Assembly (NCBI GenBank): GCA_037447655.1
Contig: JBBHKE010001122.1
Span: 17,501-77,504 of the forward strand
Origin: Zygnema cylindricum
Taxonomy: Eukaryota; Streptophyta; Zygnematophyceae; Zygnematales; Zygnemataceae
Length of the DNA: 60,004 bases
Direction of reading: 5' to 3'
The position numbers and the translations under genes are program-made. Of the stretch, positions 1 through 12,200 are shown one piece after another (position 1 is the first letter of the stretch; each line of letters starts with the position of its first letter). A model generated the notes under the pieces. The model saw only the letters and a list, made by a program, of their open reading frames with translations, ran no database searches and was not told the origin of the DNA.

Positions 1-969
1 ATGTTATTTTGCGTCCGTTGTACTTTTGTGTCCGCCGTCCTTTTCCAGTTCCATGTTCACCAGTTTATTAGTAAATTTCCGTACGTCGCCGTAAATTTTT
101 TGTTCAGTTTACCGGCCAACGTTTATGTGCCGCGTTTACCGTAATAAATTGCAGTTAAACTGTAACGGAACAGGTCTCTATACGTGGCATGCCACGCTAT
201 ATAAAGTCAATAAAATATACAGTATGTTATAAAGTACTATTGTATGCATACTATATTTTTTTTTTAAGTTATCGCCGATATGGAATATGTTGGTCCCAGA
301 CCGATATATTGTAACCTCTAACCGTTCGATAACCGATAACTATCGGTATCGGTGTTATCGCGATAAGTTTTTTACCGATACACAACACTACAAAACAGGA
401 AGCAGAAAATTCTTCTATGGCGTTTCCCTTCAAAACTGTTAATAGATAAACTGATGTGTTTGGCAGTCTCCCACGACTTTCGCAGTTCCCGACGCGCGGT
501 CCAAACCGTCGTTACTCAAAAAGTGAACTGAGGCAACGTGGATGCCTCACAAGGCGACCCGCGCCCGCCTCCGGGAACATTCACAGCTCAAAAAGTGCAA
601 AAGTCAGTGCTCTTCCGTATGTATTGTCACATCAAAGTATCAAACATCACATCAAACGTTGAATGCCTTACGTTGAGCATAGTTTTGTTAGTATTGCTAG
701 GCTGGGCGGATAATTTGTGGTGAAACGTTTGAAGAGTTCGAGCGTAATCTTTCGAATACGTTTGACTACTACAGTTAAACCGCCTGCCACGAGACTTGGA
801 TCAACTGAAAAAACTATGTTCATAAGGGATAAAGGCTCGTAACTGCGGATTTAGAGAAGCTGACACACCCACTGTACTCTGCTTATTGGCATTGCTTTGC
901 CGGGCAGGAACATTGTGACAGTGAACATTTCTTTAAATTTTTTTTGTCGTTCCCTTAGGTACTGCCGCC
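1..969. other. Upstream region of the SUVR-like gene, no coding gene recognised
   Basis: No convincing protein gene is visible here. At about 265-380 there is a cluster of TATCGG/CCGATA motifs, including a 7-bp inverted repeat ACCGATA/TATCGGT separated by 2 nt (332-347). The sequence TTCCCTTAG just before 958 looks like a splice acceptor a few bases upstream of the start codon at 970, so an untranslated 5' exon probably lies somewhere in this stretch, but I cannot place it. Confidence 0.4.
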
Positions 970-3223
970 ATGACAGGACAAAGAAAGAGGGAAAGGTCAA
1001 ACATTAAGGAATGGGAGTCGGATTCAGACTCCGATTGTATGTTGATCGATGCCGCTGTCTTTGCTAAAAACAAAAATGGTGCCGGAGCTTCGTTATCTTC
1101 GAAAGATGCTGGAGTAGTCAGCTTGGAAAAGAAAGGGAAATTCAATGTTATACAAGAAATGACAATGTATAAGGATGTAAATGGTCTAAACAGTAGCAGA
1201 GGACAAGATTTGGATCCACATCTCGTTTCTTCTACTGCTGATGACTATGAGTCGTCGAAGAGGCCCCCTTCTGAAGAGCTGACAAAATGTCTGAAGGGTA
1301 TTTCGAGTGAAAAATCATCCCAAGCTCTTAAAACTCAGCAACAATTGTCTGCTACAGGGAATGCGCTTATCAGTCCATCGACTGTGACGTCTCGTATAAA
1401 TGCATTTCCACACGATGACTTGTTAGAACCACGGAAAGAATGTGATGAGAGAAACGGAGTCGGATTTTCATGTCAGCGAAAGGAACAAAATTCCGTCGAA
1501 GATTCAAGCAAAGACGTTTCAGTAGGAAAAAAGAAGAATATAGTTAAAAATAATCTGCTGGATCGCAGTGAAGAGGGAAAAACAGCTGAAAGTCGAAGGG
1601 AAAGAGGAGAGCAAGCAGGCAACACTGGGGCAGCTCCTAAGATACACGACATTGCCTGTGACTTTCCTTCACATCAAGGTGATGGAGGCGCCGTAGATAA
1701 GGTAGTTGATGGGGCTGAATGTACAGAAAATATTTTCATTTCGAACAAAATTAATGGGAATTTGAAGAAACGATCAGTAGGTGAAATGTCAGTGGATAAG
1801 TCATCTCTGCACTTAATCGGAAATGGATATAAAGCTAGGTCTAAGCAACTAGTTAAAAAGAGCTGGATGAATGTCGCTAAGCAACAATTGTTGCCTCAAA
1901 CATCGAAGGATGGAAGTCTGCGGTTAGCTCTGAGCACCCCTGAAGAGCAAGCACACCAACAAGATGTTGATGGTTTCCCAGTTGAACCTGGATCCCAAAC
2001 ATGTTGGATCAGTAGCGAGATAGTGACTAGATCTTCGCTGGAAAAAAAAACAGGGAATGCGAATGGCGGTGGCCGACCTCGCGAGTCACCTAGTTTGGAG
2101 GCCCATGCCAAAGTAGGAAGAAATTCAGAAAGAACGAAATATGGCTCTCAAAAGGTTTGTGACTGGACTCATGGAGACTGTTCCAGATCGTAGTCAAGTC
2201 AATTGATCAATGACTTCACTCCGAAAATACTGATTCCCTTGTTGCGAAATGTTTATTATTTTTGGCACAAAGCAGATAAGAGAGAATTTGTTTAAACCGG
2301 TGGTGGTGTCGATTGACTTGTTTGAGGTCATAAATACTGTGAACTATTATTCGTTATTATGTGAATGCATCCTGTAAGTTGCAATTTGTCTGGACCAGTC
2401 TATCTTTGACTTGGCTTGTTTGATGTGCCTTGAGGCAAAAACAAGAAATATTTAGCACAAAGCATGAGCAATAATCTGAAGCTTTCGCACATGAAATCAT
2501 GTGGACTGGCATTGTAGTCATGCAAATAAACTTGCCAGTAAAACTACACCAATTACGGTGAGTAATGGTAGTTGATGGTTTACTCACTCAAACTCTGTGT
2601 TTGGTCTTGGGATTATCAGGCGGTTCAGAGCTCTACAGAAATTGTCACTGGTCCAACTGGTCCAACAGTCGTTCCCGCTAGCAATTCAGAGAAGGCTAGG
2701 GAAGCAACTCGCAGAGTAAGCAGGAGTAATAATAATGTTTTATCAGAAAAAGATGAGGAATTTCCTGACAAAATAGGGAGAAGTGAACAGAATGGCACTT
2801 CAGGAAAGGCTGAGGAAACCCCTGACAAGAGACCCATAGATGAACAGGGTGGCACTCTAGAAAAAGCAATAACTGAGCAGGAAAATGTTTCAGGAAAGGC
2901 GGGAGAAACACCTGACAAGGTAGTCACAAATGAAAAAAATGGTGCTTCTCGAAAAGTTAGGCAAATGCCTGACAGATCGGGCAAAAACCGGCCAGTGCCT
3001 GATGAGGAGTCGGAAGGAGGCCAACAATTGAAGCGCAGGTCGTATGATGAGTTCGAAAGGGAAAAGAAGCGACGAAGTAGTCACACTAAGCCCAACAACA
3101 ATAACATTACGGAGGAAAACGAAGTGAGAGCCCCAATTGACGAGGAAAGTTGCAGGAAAACTGCTCCAACTTTCATGTCCAAAGTGGCAGAAATATCGAT
3201 GAACTCAAATTTTGGTATTTCAG
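970..3223 (+). CDS. SUVR-like gene exons 1-2: disordered N-terminal region with degenerate PDK repeats
   Basis: Exon 1 (970-2154, phase 0) and exon 2 (2620-3223, leaving one base) encode about 596 residues rich in K, E, S and N with no recognisable fold. An acidic patch (ESDSDSDC) lies near the N-terminus. Exon 2 contains about five degenerate units of 15-20 residues, each ending in a form of (E/M)(F/T)PD(K/R), for example [20 protein letters not shown] and RKVRQMPDR. This is followed by a basic stretch (EKKRRSSH) that could serve as a nuclear localisation signal. The donors are AAAAG|GTTTGT and TTCAG|GTATGC and the acceptor is TTATCAG|GCGG. The repeat suggests a fast-evolving linker; I assign no function. 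Confidence 0.78.
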
Positions 3224-6200
3224 GTATGCGGACAGACTAGCAGTCATTGGTCTCCCTAAGTACTTGCGCTCTTTTCTTTTAGTGCACGAAGATATTTTTT
3301 TAAAAGATTCACAGTGTCACTAATGTGGCCTTTAAAGTTCTTTGCATCCTTCCCAGATATCTCTTTTTACCATTCATTTTTGGCATGCCATTTTCACGAG
3401 CTTGCTGTCGAAATTAGGCACTGCTGGCAAGAATTTCAATAATTATTGAAAAAGTCATTGTATCGATTAAACAGGATCTACTGCATTGTAGTAGGGATAG
3501 CTCAATCTCTTTTGTTCACGCGTGTCTAGGAAGAAGATGTTTGCTGACAAAAAAATTATATGGCAAAAAGAGAGTACGATTGCAGGTCTCTACTCTCAAA
3601 TGATGTGATAAAGCTAATTTAATCAACTGGGAGAGGAATAAAAAGCTTTTTTATTCTGTGTAGTGAAACTTTTAAGTTTGTCCTCATGTAAAGTTGAACC
3701 GAACTTGCCTACGGTTAGGTCCTTTATGTGGGTGAGGTGCTTTCATGTCTGAAGGTAGAAAGGAGTATCACTGGGTCTTGCTTGTTTAAATTGTTATTGT
3801 TGCTGTGTACTTGAACTTCATTCACATTCTTTGGTAATTTTTCATTGAATAAAGAAAGAGGGGGGGAGAGAGAAGCAGAGAAGAGGGAGAGGAGTGCAAA
3901 GGGAAAGGGGTAGAGGGGAGAGGACGAGGGAAAGTTAGAGGAAGAGGAAGAGGGAGATAAGTTGTAGCTTGAACTTGCAAGCTCAGCTTGTTGTTAAGGG
4001 AGTTGGGATCTGTGCAGGAGTTGGTTCACCTGCTGCTTCCTCTGTGTTATCTTGCAGAAAAGACAAAACCTGCACGTATACCTATCCCGGAGGATGTGCC
4101 TTCACAAAAATCGGGTTTTTTAGTTTCTCGAGACATCAGCAATGGCTGGTAAGCTTCATATTGTATTTCTTTCAGGAAGGAAATAGGGGGTCTTCCATAG
4201 CAAGTCCTTTGACTTCTGTTGGGTTAGAGCCACTTTTGTTGGACCAATTTCTTTTTGATAAAAATGCTTCTGTGTATTAGAAGGCAATTGAATCTTGATC
4301 TTCGAGATACCTCTTGTGCTCTGATCATGGAAACATGTCTATTCTCCCTGCAACATTTATAAAAGAAACATAAATGGAATGAAAAAATATCAGATAGGAA
4401 TTATTTGAAACCTGCCCAAGATGCGATTGAACCACACGCAAGTTTCACATGTTAAGTTTTTTCTGAAAGATGTATGTGTATGTTCCATTTTTATGAGTGG
4501 TTCACGTTATCGTTTCTTCCAATTTCAGATTGTTCTCGTATCAAAAATAATTTCCCCCATGTTTCTGCAATTGTTTACGCTCTATTCTTAATGTGGTTCA
4601 ACATGCACATTGACTTGACGGGATTGCAGGGAAAGTATCGCAATCTCTTGTGTACACGAGGAGGAAAATGGGGTAGACTGTCTTCCAAAAGGTTTCAGAT
4701 ATCGAACACAAAGCTGTGAGCTCAATGGTGAGATTCTTTCAACGGTAGAGAGTCATGGAGAGCATGAAGTCCACAGCTATTATTTTGTGTCGTTTACTCT
4801 TACATTTTGCAAATGGCTGAGACATTGAGGAAAAATGCAATTTTGTAAAGTCATAAATATTTCTTTTGGCGTAGTTAAATTTTCTCATGAATGCCTAATT
4901 CTATTTAATGTTGATGCCCGTAAATCAGAAGTTACCGGCAGGAGCATATATTTTATCTCTCTCACTGGCTATAAGAAATTAAAAATGGTCAATGACACTC
5001 CAAAGAAATGGTGCAGAGGCTAGAGTCAACCGGTGCCTTGACCGTTTTGGCGAGGAGTTTTGCGAGTGTGAAGGTGACTGTCTGGAGTAAGTATCCTGAA
5101 TATCGAACTTCCATCTAACTCCTGTTTGTACCTTAATCTTCTTTGAAATTTTTTATCTTTCCATGTTTCCCTTTTGAGTAGCTTAAACCGCCATGCTGGA
5201 AAAAAGTTCTCCCTCTTTATCTTTTCTTCACCTCCTGCTGATACGCTGCGCGATATTAGTGTGAATGCCAATTCAGTATAGTGGTCTACACAAATGATGG
5301 TATGTAGCATACCAAATTTCATGAGGTACACAGCGACAGTATTTTTTTTAAATGCGTGATTATTTTTCGTTGTTTTTACGCAATTTGTTTTGAAAGTACT
5401 CTTTAGGTTCAATAAGAACTTGAAGTCTCTATTGTCACTTGTCTCAAGGCAATGATTTAAAGGAACCAACAAGCAAAGAATTAAACTAGGACGTGCGGAT
5501 TCTAGGCATAGCGTGTTACCACTACTACATTAGTCTAAAAGGTAGAATGCTCCTGGTTAAATGGGTTGAACCTCTTTTGGGATCCATCAAATTTAGCAAG
5601 TTGTGAATTAGAAGGTTTTGGTTCATGGTTTACATGTCATAGCAATTTTTTTTCCTAAGACCTGAGGAACCATCCACAGTCCATTTTTTACATATTTGTC
5701 ACTCTTGTAATGTACTTCATACATAACTTCTTTCAACATATAATAATTGTTTTGGACCAAAAGGCCTTGTGTTCTAGAAAATCAGGGTGTTGCGAGATGC
5801 CATTCGAGTAATTTTTGTGTTGTTGGGATTGCAATGATGTACCATATTGTATCAGACAAGAGAAAACAACATTGTTAACACTGATTGAATACTTTCAGAA
5901 TTGCCTCAATACTCGAGGCCGCCAATTCATATAAGCAAAGAAAATAATGATCATCTGGAATCCACGTTGTTTCCTTGTGTACACATCGACAAATTGGAGC
6001 TTAAATGAGTCCTGTCCTGATCATGGTATGCAAGGTATAGCTGTAGCATTATCGATTGGAGTTTGTAGAAAAAGGAATCTAAAATTTGGCTTAGCTTACT
6101 TTTCACCCATGACAATGTCTCATTTTCCTGTTTTTTCCAATTTTACAATTCTTTCTTGTTGCCCCTTTGTGTGGTGTAACAATCCATGTTTTCCTGTTGT

Positions 6201-9200
6201 AAATCGACAAAGCACATGAATATGCTGGACTCACGTGCAGCTTAAGAGTGGAGTTTTCACTCATGTTCCATTTTTAAATAAGCCCGAGGTTGTAAAATAG
6301 GTTGAATATTACAAAGTTAACTCTTTTTGGTCTGTAGGTGGAGTTTTTACTTCAAATATGGTGTCTATTTTAGAGGTGGCATATAAACTAGTCTGGACCA
6401 TAATAATCACTAAAAACTAGAGACGTGGGCCACTATGGTTTGGATTATACTACTTTTTGTAATCGGCTGCGGTCTAGAGATCCTTGCTTGATTAGCCACC
6501 CGTTTTGATAATAATAAACAGATGGGTTGAATCTTCGACGTGCAATGATATACTGAACTTTTCCACGCTTTTCCTACGGTTTTGATTTTTTTTACCAGGG
6601 TTTGTACAGTTGTTTTAAAACATTTTTTATGGTTCTGCTTATGATTTGAAGGTTTTTCTTCGCCTCTTTCTGATGCAGGGGCTACTTTCCTTGCAAATGT
6701 AGTAGCAATACGCGAGGATTATTTGCTTATGATTCCGATGGGCGTCTTATTAAACGACTTGCTAAGCCGGTTAGTACTTCAGTTCTCACCGTTGCTGGTG
6801 TGCCTTTTGTTCCCCTGTGTAAGTTGGTAGGTTTGTTACCACTTGTGGCTTTTTTTTCATTGTTTGGTGAATGTATAATCCAAAAACAAAAGGTGAGTCA
6901 CCGATTGTGCCAACTAAGATTTACAGATATTTAAAAAGCTAATAGGTGAATTTTCGGAACCCTGGCATCATAACAATCTGTCTGAAGCAGCGGGCAATTA
7001 CTAAATTATGGAAACCGCAAAATATTGTTCGGCAATTGTAGTTATTAAATTGACTGTTACACGTAATGAACCGAAGCAGATTGCCTAAAGGAACGGTTTT
7101 CGCGACGATGTGATGGATGTATCCCTACAAAATCTGTATGGTTAGGTTCGTTTTTGATTTGGTAAACTCGGAGGGCCAAATCGTAAGATGACCAAAAGCT
7201 GCAGCGCCTAGTGTTACGCATTGAACAAAGTTCGCAAAGTGTTCTAATACTTTATCACGTAATTTGTAGTTAAAAGAAAAAAATTACTTTGTATGAAACT
7301 TTTTTTAATCTGTATGAGGTCCAAGTACCAATTTGAAACGCCACAGTGTAAGAGAAGGGAGGGTAAAGCGTGCATGAGAAAGTCCACAATCAGTTAAGTG
7401 ATTTCTGCAAAGGTGAATCGTTTTTCGTTTGAAACCCAGTACAAACTGAATGTTACAAGTACAAAATACAAACTTTGTAGAATGTTTGAACTGTACTATC
7501 TGTAGTTTTGTTCTATGTGTTACCAATGCTGATCCACAATATGTGTTACCATTATCGGTGTGGCTTTTGTGCAATAGGGTTACTGATGCTTTCCCAGAAT
7601 CTATATTACTTGTAAATTACACTTTCTTGCGGAAACATCCTCCATACTAGTTACTGCCATTTGTGTGGCTTTTGTCAGCAAGCATGCAATTGTATTAATT
7701 GTGCTAATCTGCTCCACAAAGGTTATGGCCTTTCCATATCAGCTAATATTTTGTACTTAAGAGAAGTCTCAGTATTTCACCAAATAAAACCATTAATAGT
7801 CTTCAAATAAAATAAACACAATAAAATGGCGAGGGCCACACCATTTGTGTAGTTATATAAGTTTCTCTAGTGTATAGCTTCTTGATAAAGTAAATCTACT
7901 TTTTGACGATTTGTCTTCATTAACCATGTTGTCAATAGAAAAGGTGTTGATTTGGATGCAATGGGGGATCTTGGGTTTGGCTGGGTTTTGCAGTTTATAA
8001 CTCCACGGTAAGTTTTTCTTCTTTGTTGACAAAAACGTTTTGTTGCCAAGAAAGAAATGCTGAGATATGAATATAAAACAGGAAGTCCATCCGCCCTTTT
8101 CAGGATCTCGTTGGTAAACGACCTCTTACTTTGTTTTGGATTTATCTTCAAATGCTTGTTTCGCTACCTATAATTAGTGCTTCCGTTTTCAATTTTAAAT
8201 TTAGTGTTCGATGTTTAGAATTGTTCAATTTGAGGGGCTGACAAATCTCCTTTTCCATTCAGTTCAGTTACATCATAAGATAATCCTTGCCCATTGAGTC
8301 ATTTGACAACTGAAATCAAAACTCAATATACTGTCAATATCAGTGATTATTGGCAATGAGTTAAAGTTAATGATTGTGACTAAGTTGATCCGCTGTAAAT
8401 TGATCTGCGATGAAGTTACTGGAGTTTGGGTTTTCTTTTCCAGAGAGGGAAACGGTGAGTTTATTACAGAATGTTCCTTCAAATGCTCATGCCATTGGAG
8501 ATGTGGTAATCGTGTGATACAGCAAGGACTCAAGTTCAAACTCCAGGTTACTTTCTTTTCTTCTTTCTAACTTCTCCTTTCTCTCCTTTTGATTTTCTCT
8601 CCTTTTTTCCCAGACTTCTCTCCTTTCCTCGGAAGGTCCAGTATTGTCAGAGTAACTAATACACCGGCCAGATTGTTTAATGGGTATCTTTAGTTCAGTT
8701 AGTATTGTTTCTCATTAGATGTAAAGGTTGTAAGTTTTGAAACGTTATTCATTCATGAAAGAATCGCCTTTTTGAAATGAGTCTAAAACTTATTCGCTTT
8801 GCGTTATCCATTGTATTTTTTCTGTTTTCAACTTCTTTTCTCACTTTTTTTAACCACATTTTGGAGTTGTTTCGTTGGCTGTATGGGGTGATAGGTATTT
8901 ATGACTAAAGAAAAAGGATGGGGAGTACGAACTCTTGAGAAAATTCCAGCGAGGTCGTTTGTTTATGAATACATCGGAGAGGTCAGTTACTTCTCTCTCT
9001 CTCTCTCTTTCTCTCTCTACCCTCTCCCCCTCCCCTCCCTCCCTCCCCTCCCTCCCTCCTTCTCCTCCCCTCACCTCCCTTTATGACTTTTTTTTTCATT
9101 TTGTTAAGTTGTTAATTTTTTTTTTCCAAAAGGGAGTTTTCCCTAGAATATACGTTGTTGTCGAGAAAAACATTTATTCTTTTCAAAAACATGGGGTTTC

Positions 9201-12200
9201 CAACTGGAACTCCCTGTTAGAAAAAAATAATATTCTCAGAGAAAAAGGTGTTTTGATTTTGAAAAAATGGATTTTTGGCGGGTTTTTTTTTAGAACACAT
9301 GGTTTTTATTAAGAAAAAAGTTCAAAAACTAAGTCTGTTCCAGTGGATATTTCAGATTACGACAAACAAAGAGCAGTTGGAGAGAAACGAGAGGTATCAG
9401 GAGGAGAAGGCCATGGGGGGGCATGCCTTCCAGATGCTGCTGGACGCAGATGGACGAATAGAAAACATGTATTTTCAAGGAGGACTAGAAGATAGCGAGC
9501 TTTTACTGTTGGTGGGCGCCTCTTTCTCTCTCTCTCTCCTTCCCTCTTTCTTATTAGATTAGAAGTCGTGGCAGCAGAAAATAGAGTGGAAAAAAGGACA
9601 GCCTGAAATATAAGTTTTTGAATTGATTGAAATAGAAAAACATAACAGGCTTTAAATAGGTAAGGGAGAACATATCCGAGAGTGACCTCTCGGAAACTGA
9701 AGTAACTTTCTTAACTCGAAGGGCCACTTAACCCTTCACTCAAAGGATCCGGTCAAGATTTATAATAAGATCTCTGACCGGATTCTATGCTGATCGCACC
9801 TGAGGTACGCAGAGAAAGACAGATCAGACAGGATAGGAAAAAACTAGCCGACTGAATATCGAAATCCTAGATACTGAAACCCTCTAAAATTCTAGATTCC
9901 GATATTCTAAAACAACTCTAGTTTTATAAACGTAGAATACTTCTATCAAAGCCTGATCTTCCAACACCCCCTCTCTTGCTAGAAGTTAAGGCCGGCTGAA
10001 GTTCTGTGAAGGTCAAACTGAGGTCGATGGAGGCCCTTGGTGAGGAAATCTGCCAATTGGAGTGAAGTCTGGCAGAATTGGAAGGTGAGTGTGCCAGCCG
10101 CAATGGCCTCTCGGGTAAAATGGTACTGAATGTCGATATATTTGGTCCTTCGATGATGTACTGGATTACTCATAAGAGCAAGGGCTCCCTGAGAGTCACA
10201 AAAGATTGTAGTTGGGGTAGATGAAAGAAACTGAAGGTTTGCAAGAAGAGATCAAAGCCATATGGCTTCCTTGGCAGCATGTGTCGCTGCTATATATTCC
10301 GCCTCAGTGGAGGATAAAGCAACTGTCGGCTGTTTCTTGGATGCCCAAGAAATTGAAGCTCCTCAGGGAAGCGGACGCCAGAAGTGGAACGGCGGGTGTC
10401 CAAATCTTCCCCCCAGTCCGCATCACAATGGCCAACAAGAGTGGGAGAGGAGCCGCTAGAGAAGGTGAGGCGAAGCGATTTTGTGCGCTTGAGGTAGCGG
10501 AGGACTCGCTTTGCAGCGAGGAGGTGCTCTGGTGAAGGATTACAGACAAACTGACTGAGTTGACCGACAACAAATGCAATGTTTGGCCGAGTGCCAGTCA
10601 TTGCATACATGAGACTGCCTACCATAGACCGATATAAATCATGCATCTCTCCGTGGACAAGTCCACCAGTGTTGCTAACAAGTTTACTGTTGGCATCTAA
10701 AGGGGTAGCAACAGAGGTGCAGTTAGACATAGAAAATCTTTCCAAAATTTGTGAGATGTATTTTTCCTGGGAGAGGTAGAGGGTTTTTGTAGGCCGGTCA
10801 TGGCTGACAAGGATTCCAAGGCAATACTCTAATTCTCCTAAATCTGTCCCGAGAGAAATGTAGCCTTCAAGCTGGCGAACGAAAATTTCTTTGAAGGCGG
10901 TCTGCACGTCCATTTGAGGGACGTGCCAGTCTTAGGAAGCGGCAATGGAGAGAGGGATGCGGATGGTGTTGTAATGAGGCAGCTGGTGTCACAGAAGAAG
11001 TAGAATTAGAAGAAGCACCACCAGTTGCCATAATAATAACACAGGCACACAGTAAGAAACTCTCACGATAAACCCACAGACTGTTGACTTCACAATGAAG
11101 TTTCAATCAAACCAGACACACCCTAGGTCTGCAAGTTTGCCAAAGTAAAGACAATATCACAAGGAACCCACATGCAAAATTTCAAACAGTTCTGCCAAAA
11201 GATCACAATGATCTTTATAATTGATAAACCACAAAAACTGCTTCACCGTTTTTGCATACAAGGAATTCCATTCCTACAAGAATAATCCAAGTCCTATATA
11301 TAAGTGAGTCAACTAGAACCCTAAACCCTAACAAACAAAAATATTTACCTCAAACTTAAATCTGACTGCCGCCAAAATGATAAGTACCTGAAATGACTGC
11401 GCACTCAATATTTCACTTCCAAAATGACGGTTGCCTCTATTCGCCGTCTCACGGACTGACACGTGTCCCTAGAGTGTACCAACCTTGTGTACTCTCTTCG
11501 GAGTTACACACCACACTAACACCTGTCTACTATAATTTAGTCTCTACACAAAAGTGACCAAGACCTTAATATCTTTCTCACACACTAGATATAGAGAGTA
11601 CTAAAGGTTTCCAAAACAACACTCCCCTAAACCTTTAGACTCTGTCGGCCACTAAGTCCGCATGCCTCTCTACAAAACTGCAATTTAGGTGCAGGTACAG
11701 GCTTAGTCATCATATCGGCTACCATCTTCTCATCCGGCAGATAACTGAGTTTTAAAATTCTGTTAATCACCTTCTCTCTTACAAAGTGCAGCTTGATATC
11801 AATGTGCTTGCTTTTGAAATCATGACTTGGGTTAGATGTAATCGCTATAGCTGCCTGGTTGTCACACCACACTATTTGAGGTCCAGATTGCATGAAATGA
11901 AGTTCTTGAAGGAGAGACTTTACCCAAAGTAACTCTTTGACAGCTGAGCTTGGTGCCATGTATTCAGCCTCCATTGTAGACTGAGCTGTGACTTTCTACA
12001 GCTTGCTGCTCTAACAACATGTTCCACTTCCAATCTTTAAAATAAATCCGGTGGTGGAGCGGCGGCTTGGCATGTCTCCGTAGCTCGCATCGCTCTAAGT
12101 CTAAATTTTGACTTCATCTCCACCGAGAGCAAGTTGCAGATTCCGTGTCCCTGCAAGGTATCGAAGAACCCTCTTTGTTGCCTCCCAATCCGATCTCCTC

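Noticed and set aside
2625-2984. Minus-strand ORF of 119 codons
   Set aside because: Antisense shadow of exon 2 of the methyltransferase, whose splice phases and protein continue correctly on the plus strand.
5026-5472. Minus-strand ORF of 148 codons
   Set aside because: Overlaps exon 5 and intron 5 of the methyltransferase; no motifs recognised; treated as chance.
10221-10535. Plus-strand ORF of 104 codons
   Set aside because: It lies opposite the RT/RNase H remnant of Copia A and is its antisense shadow.
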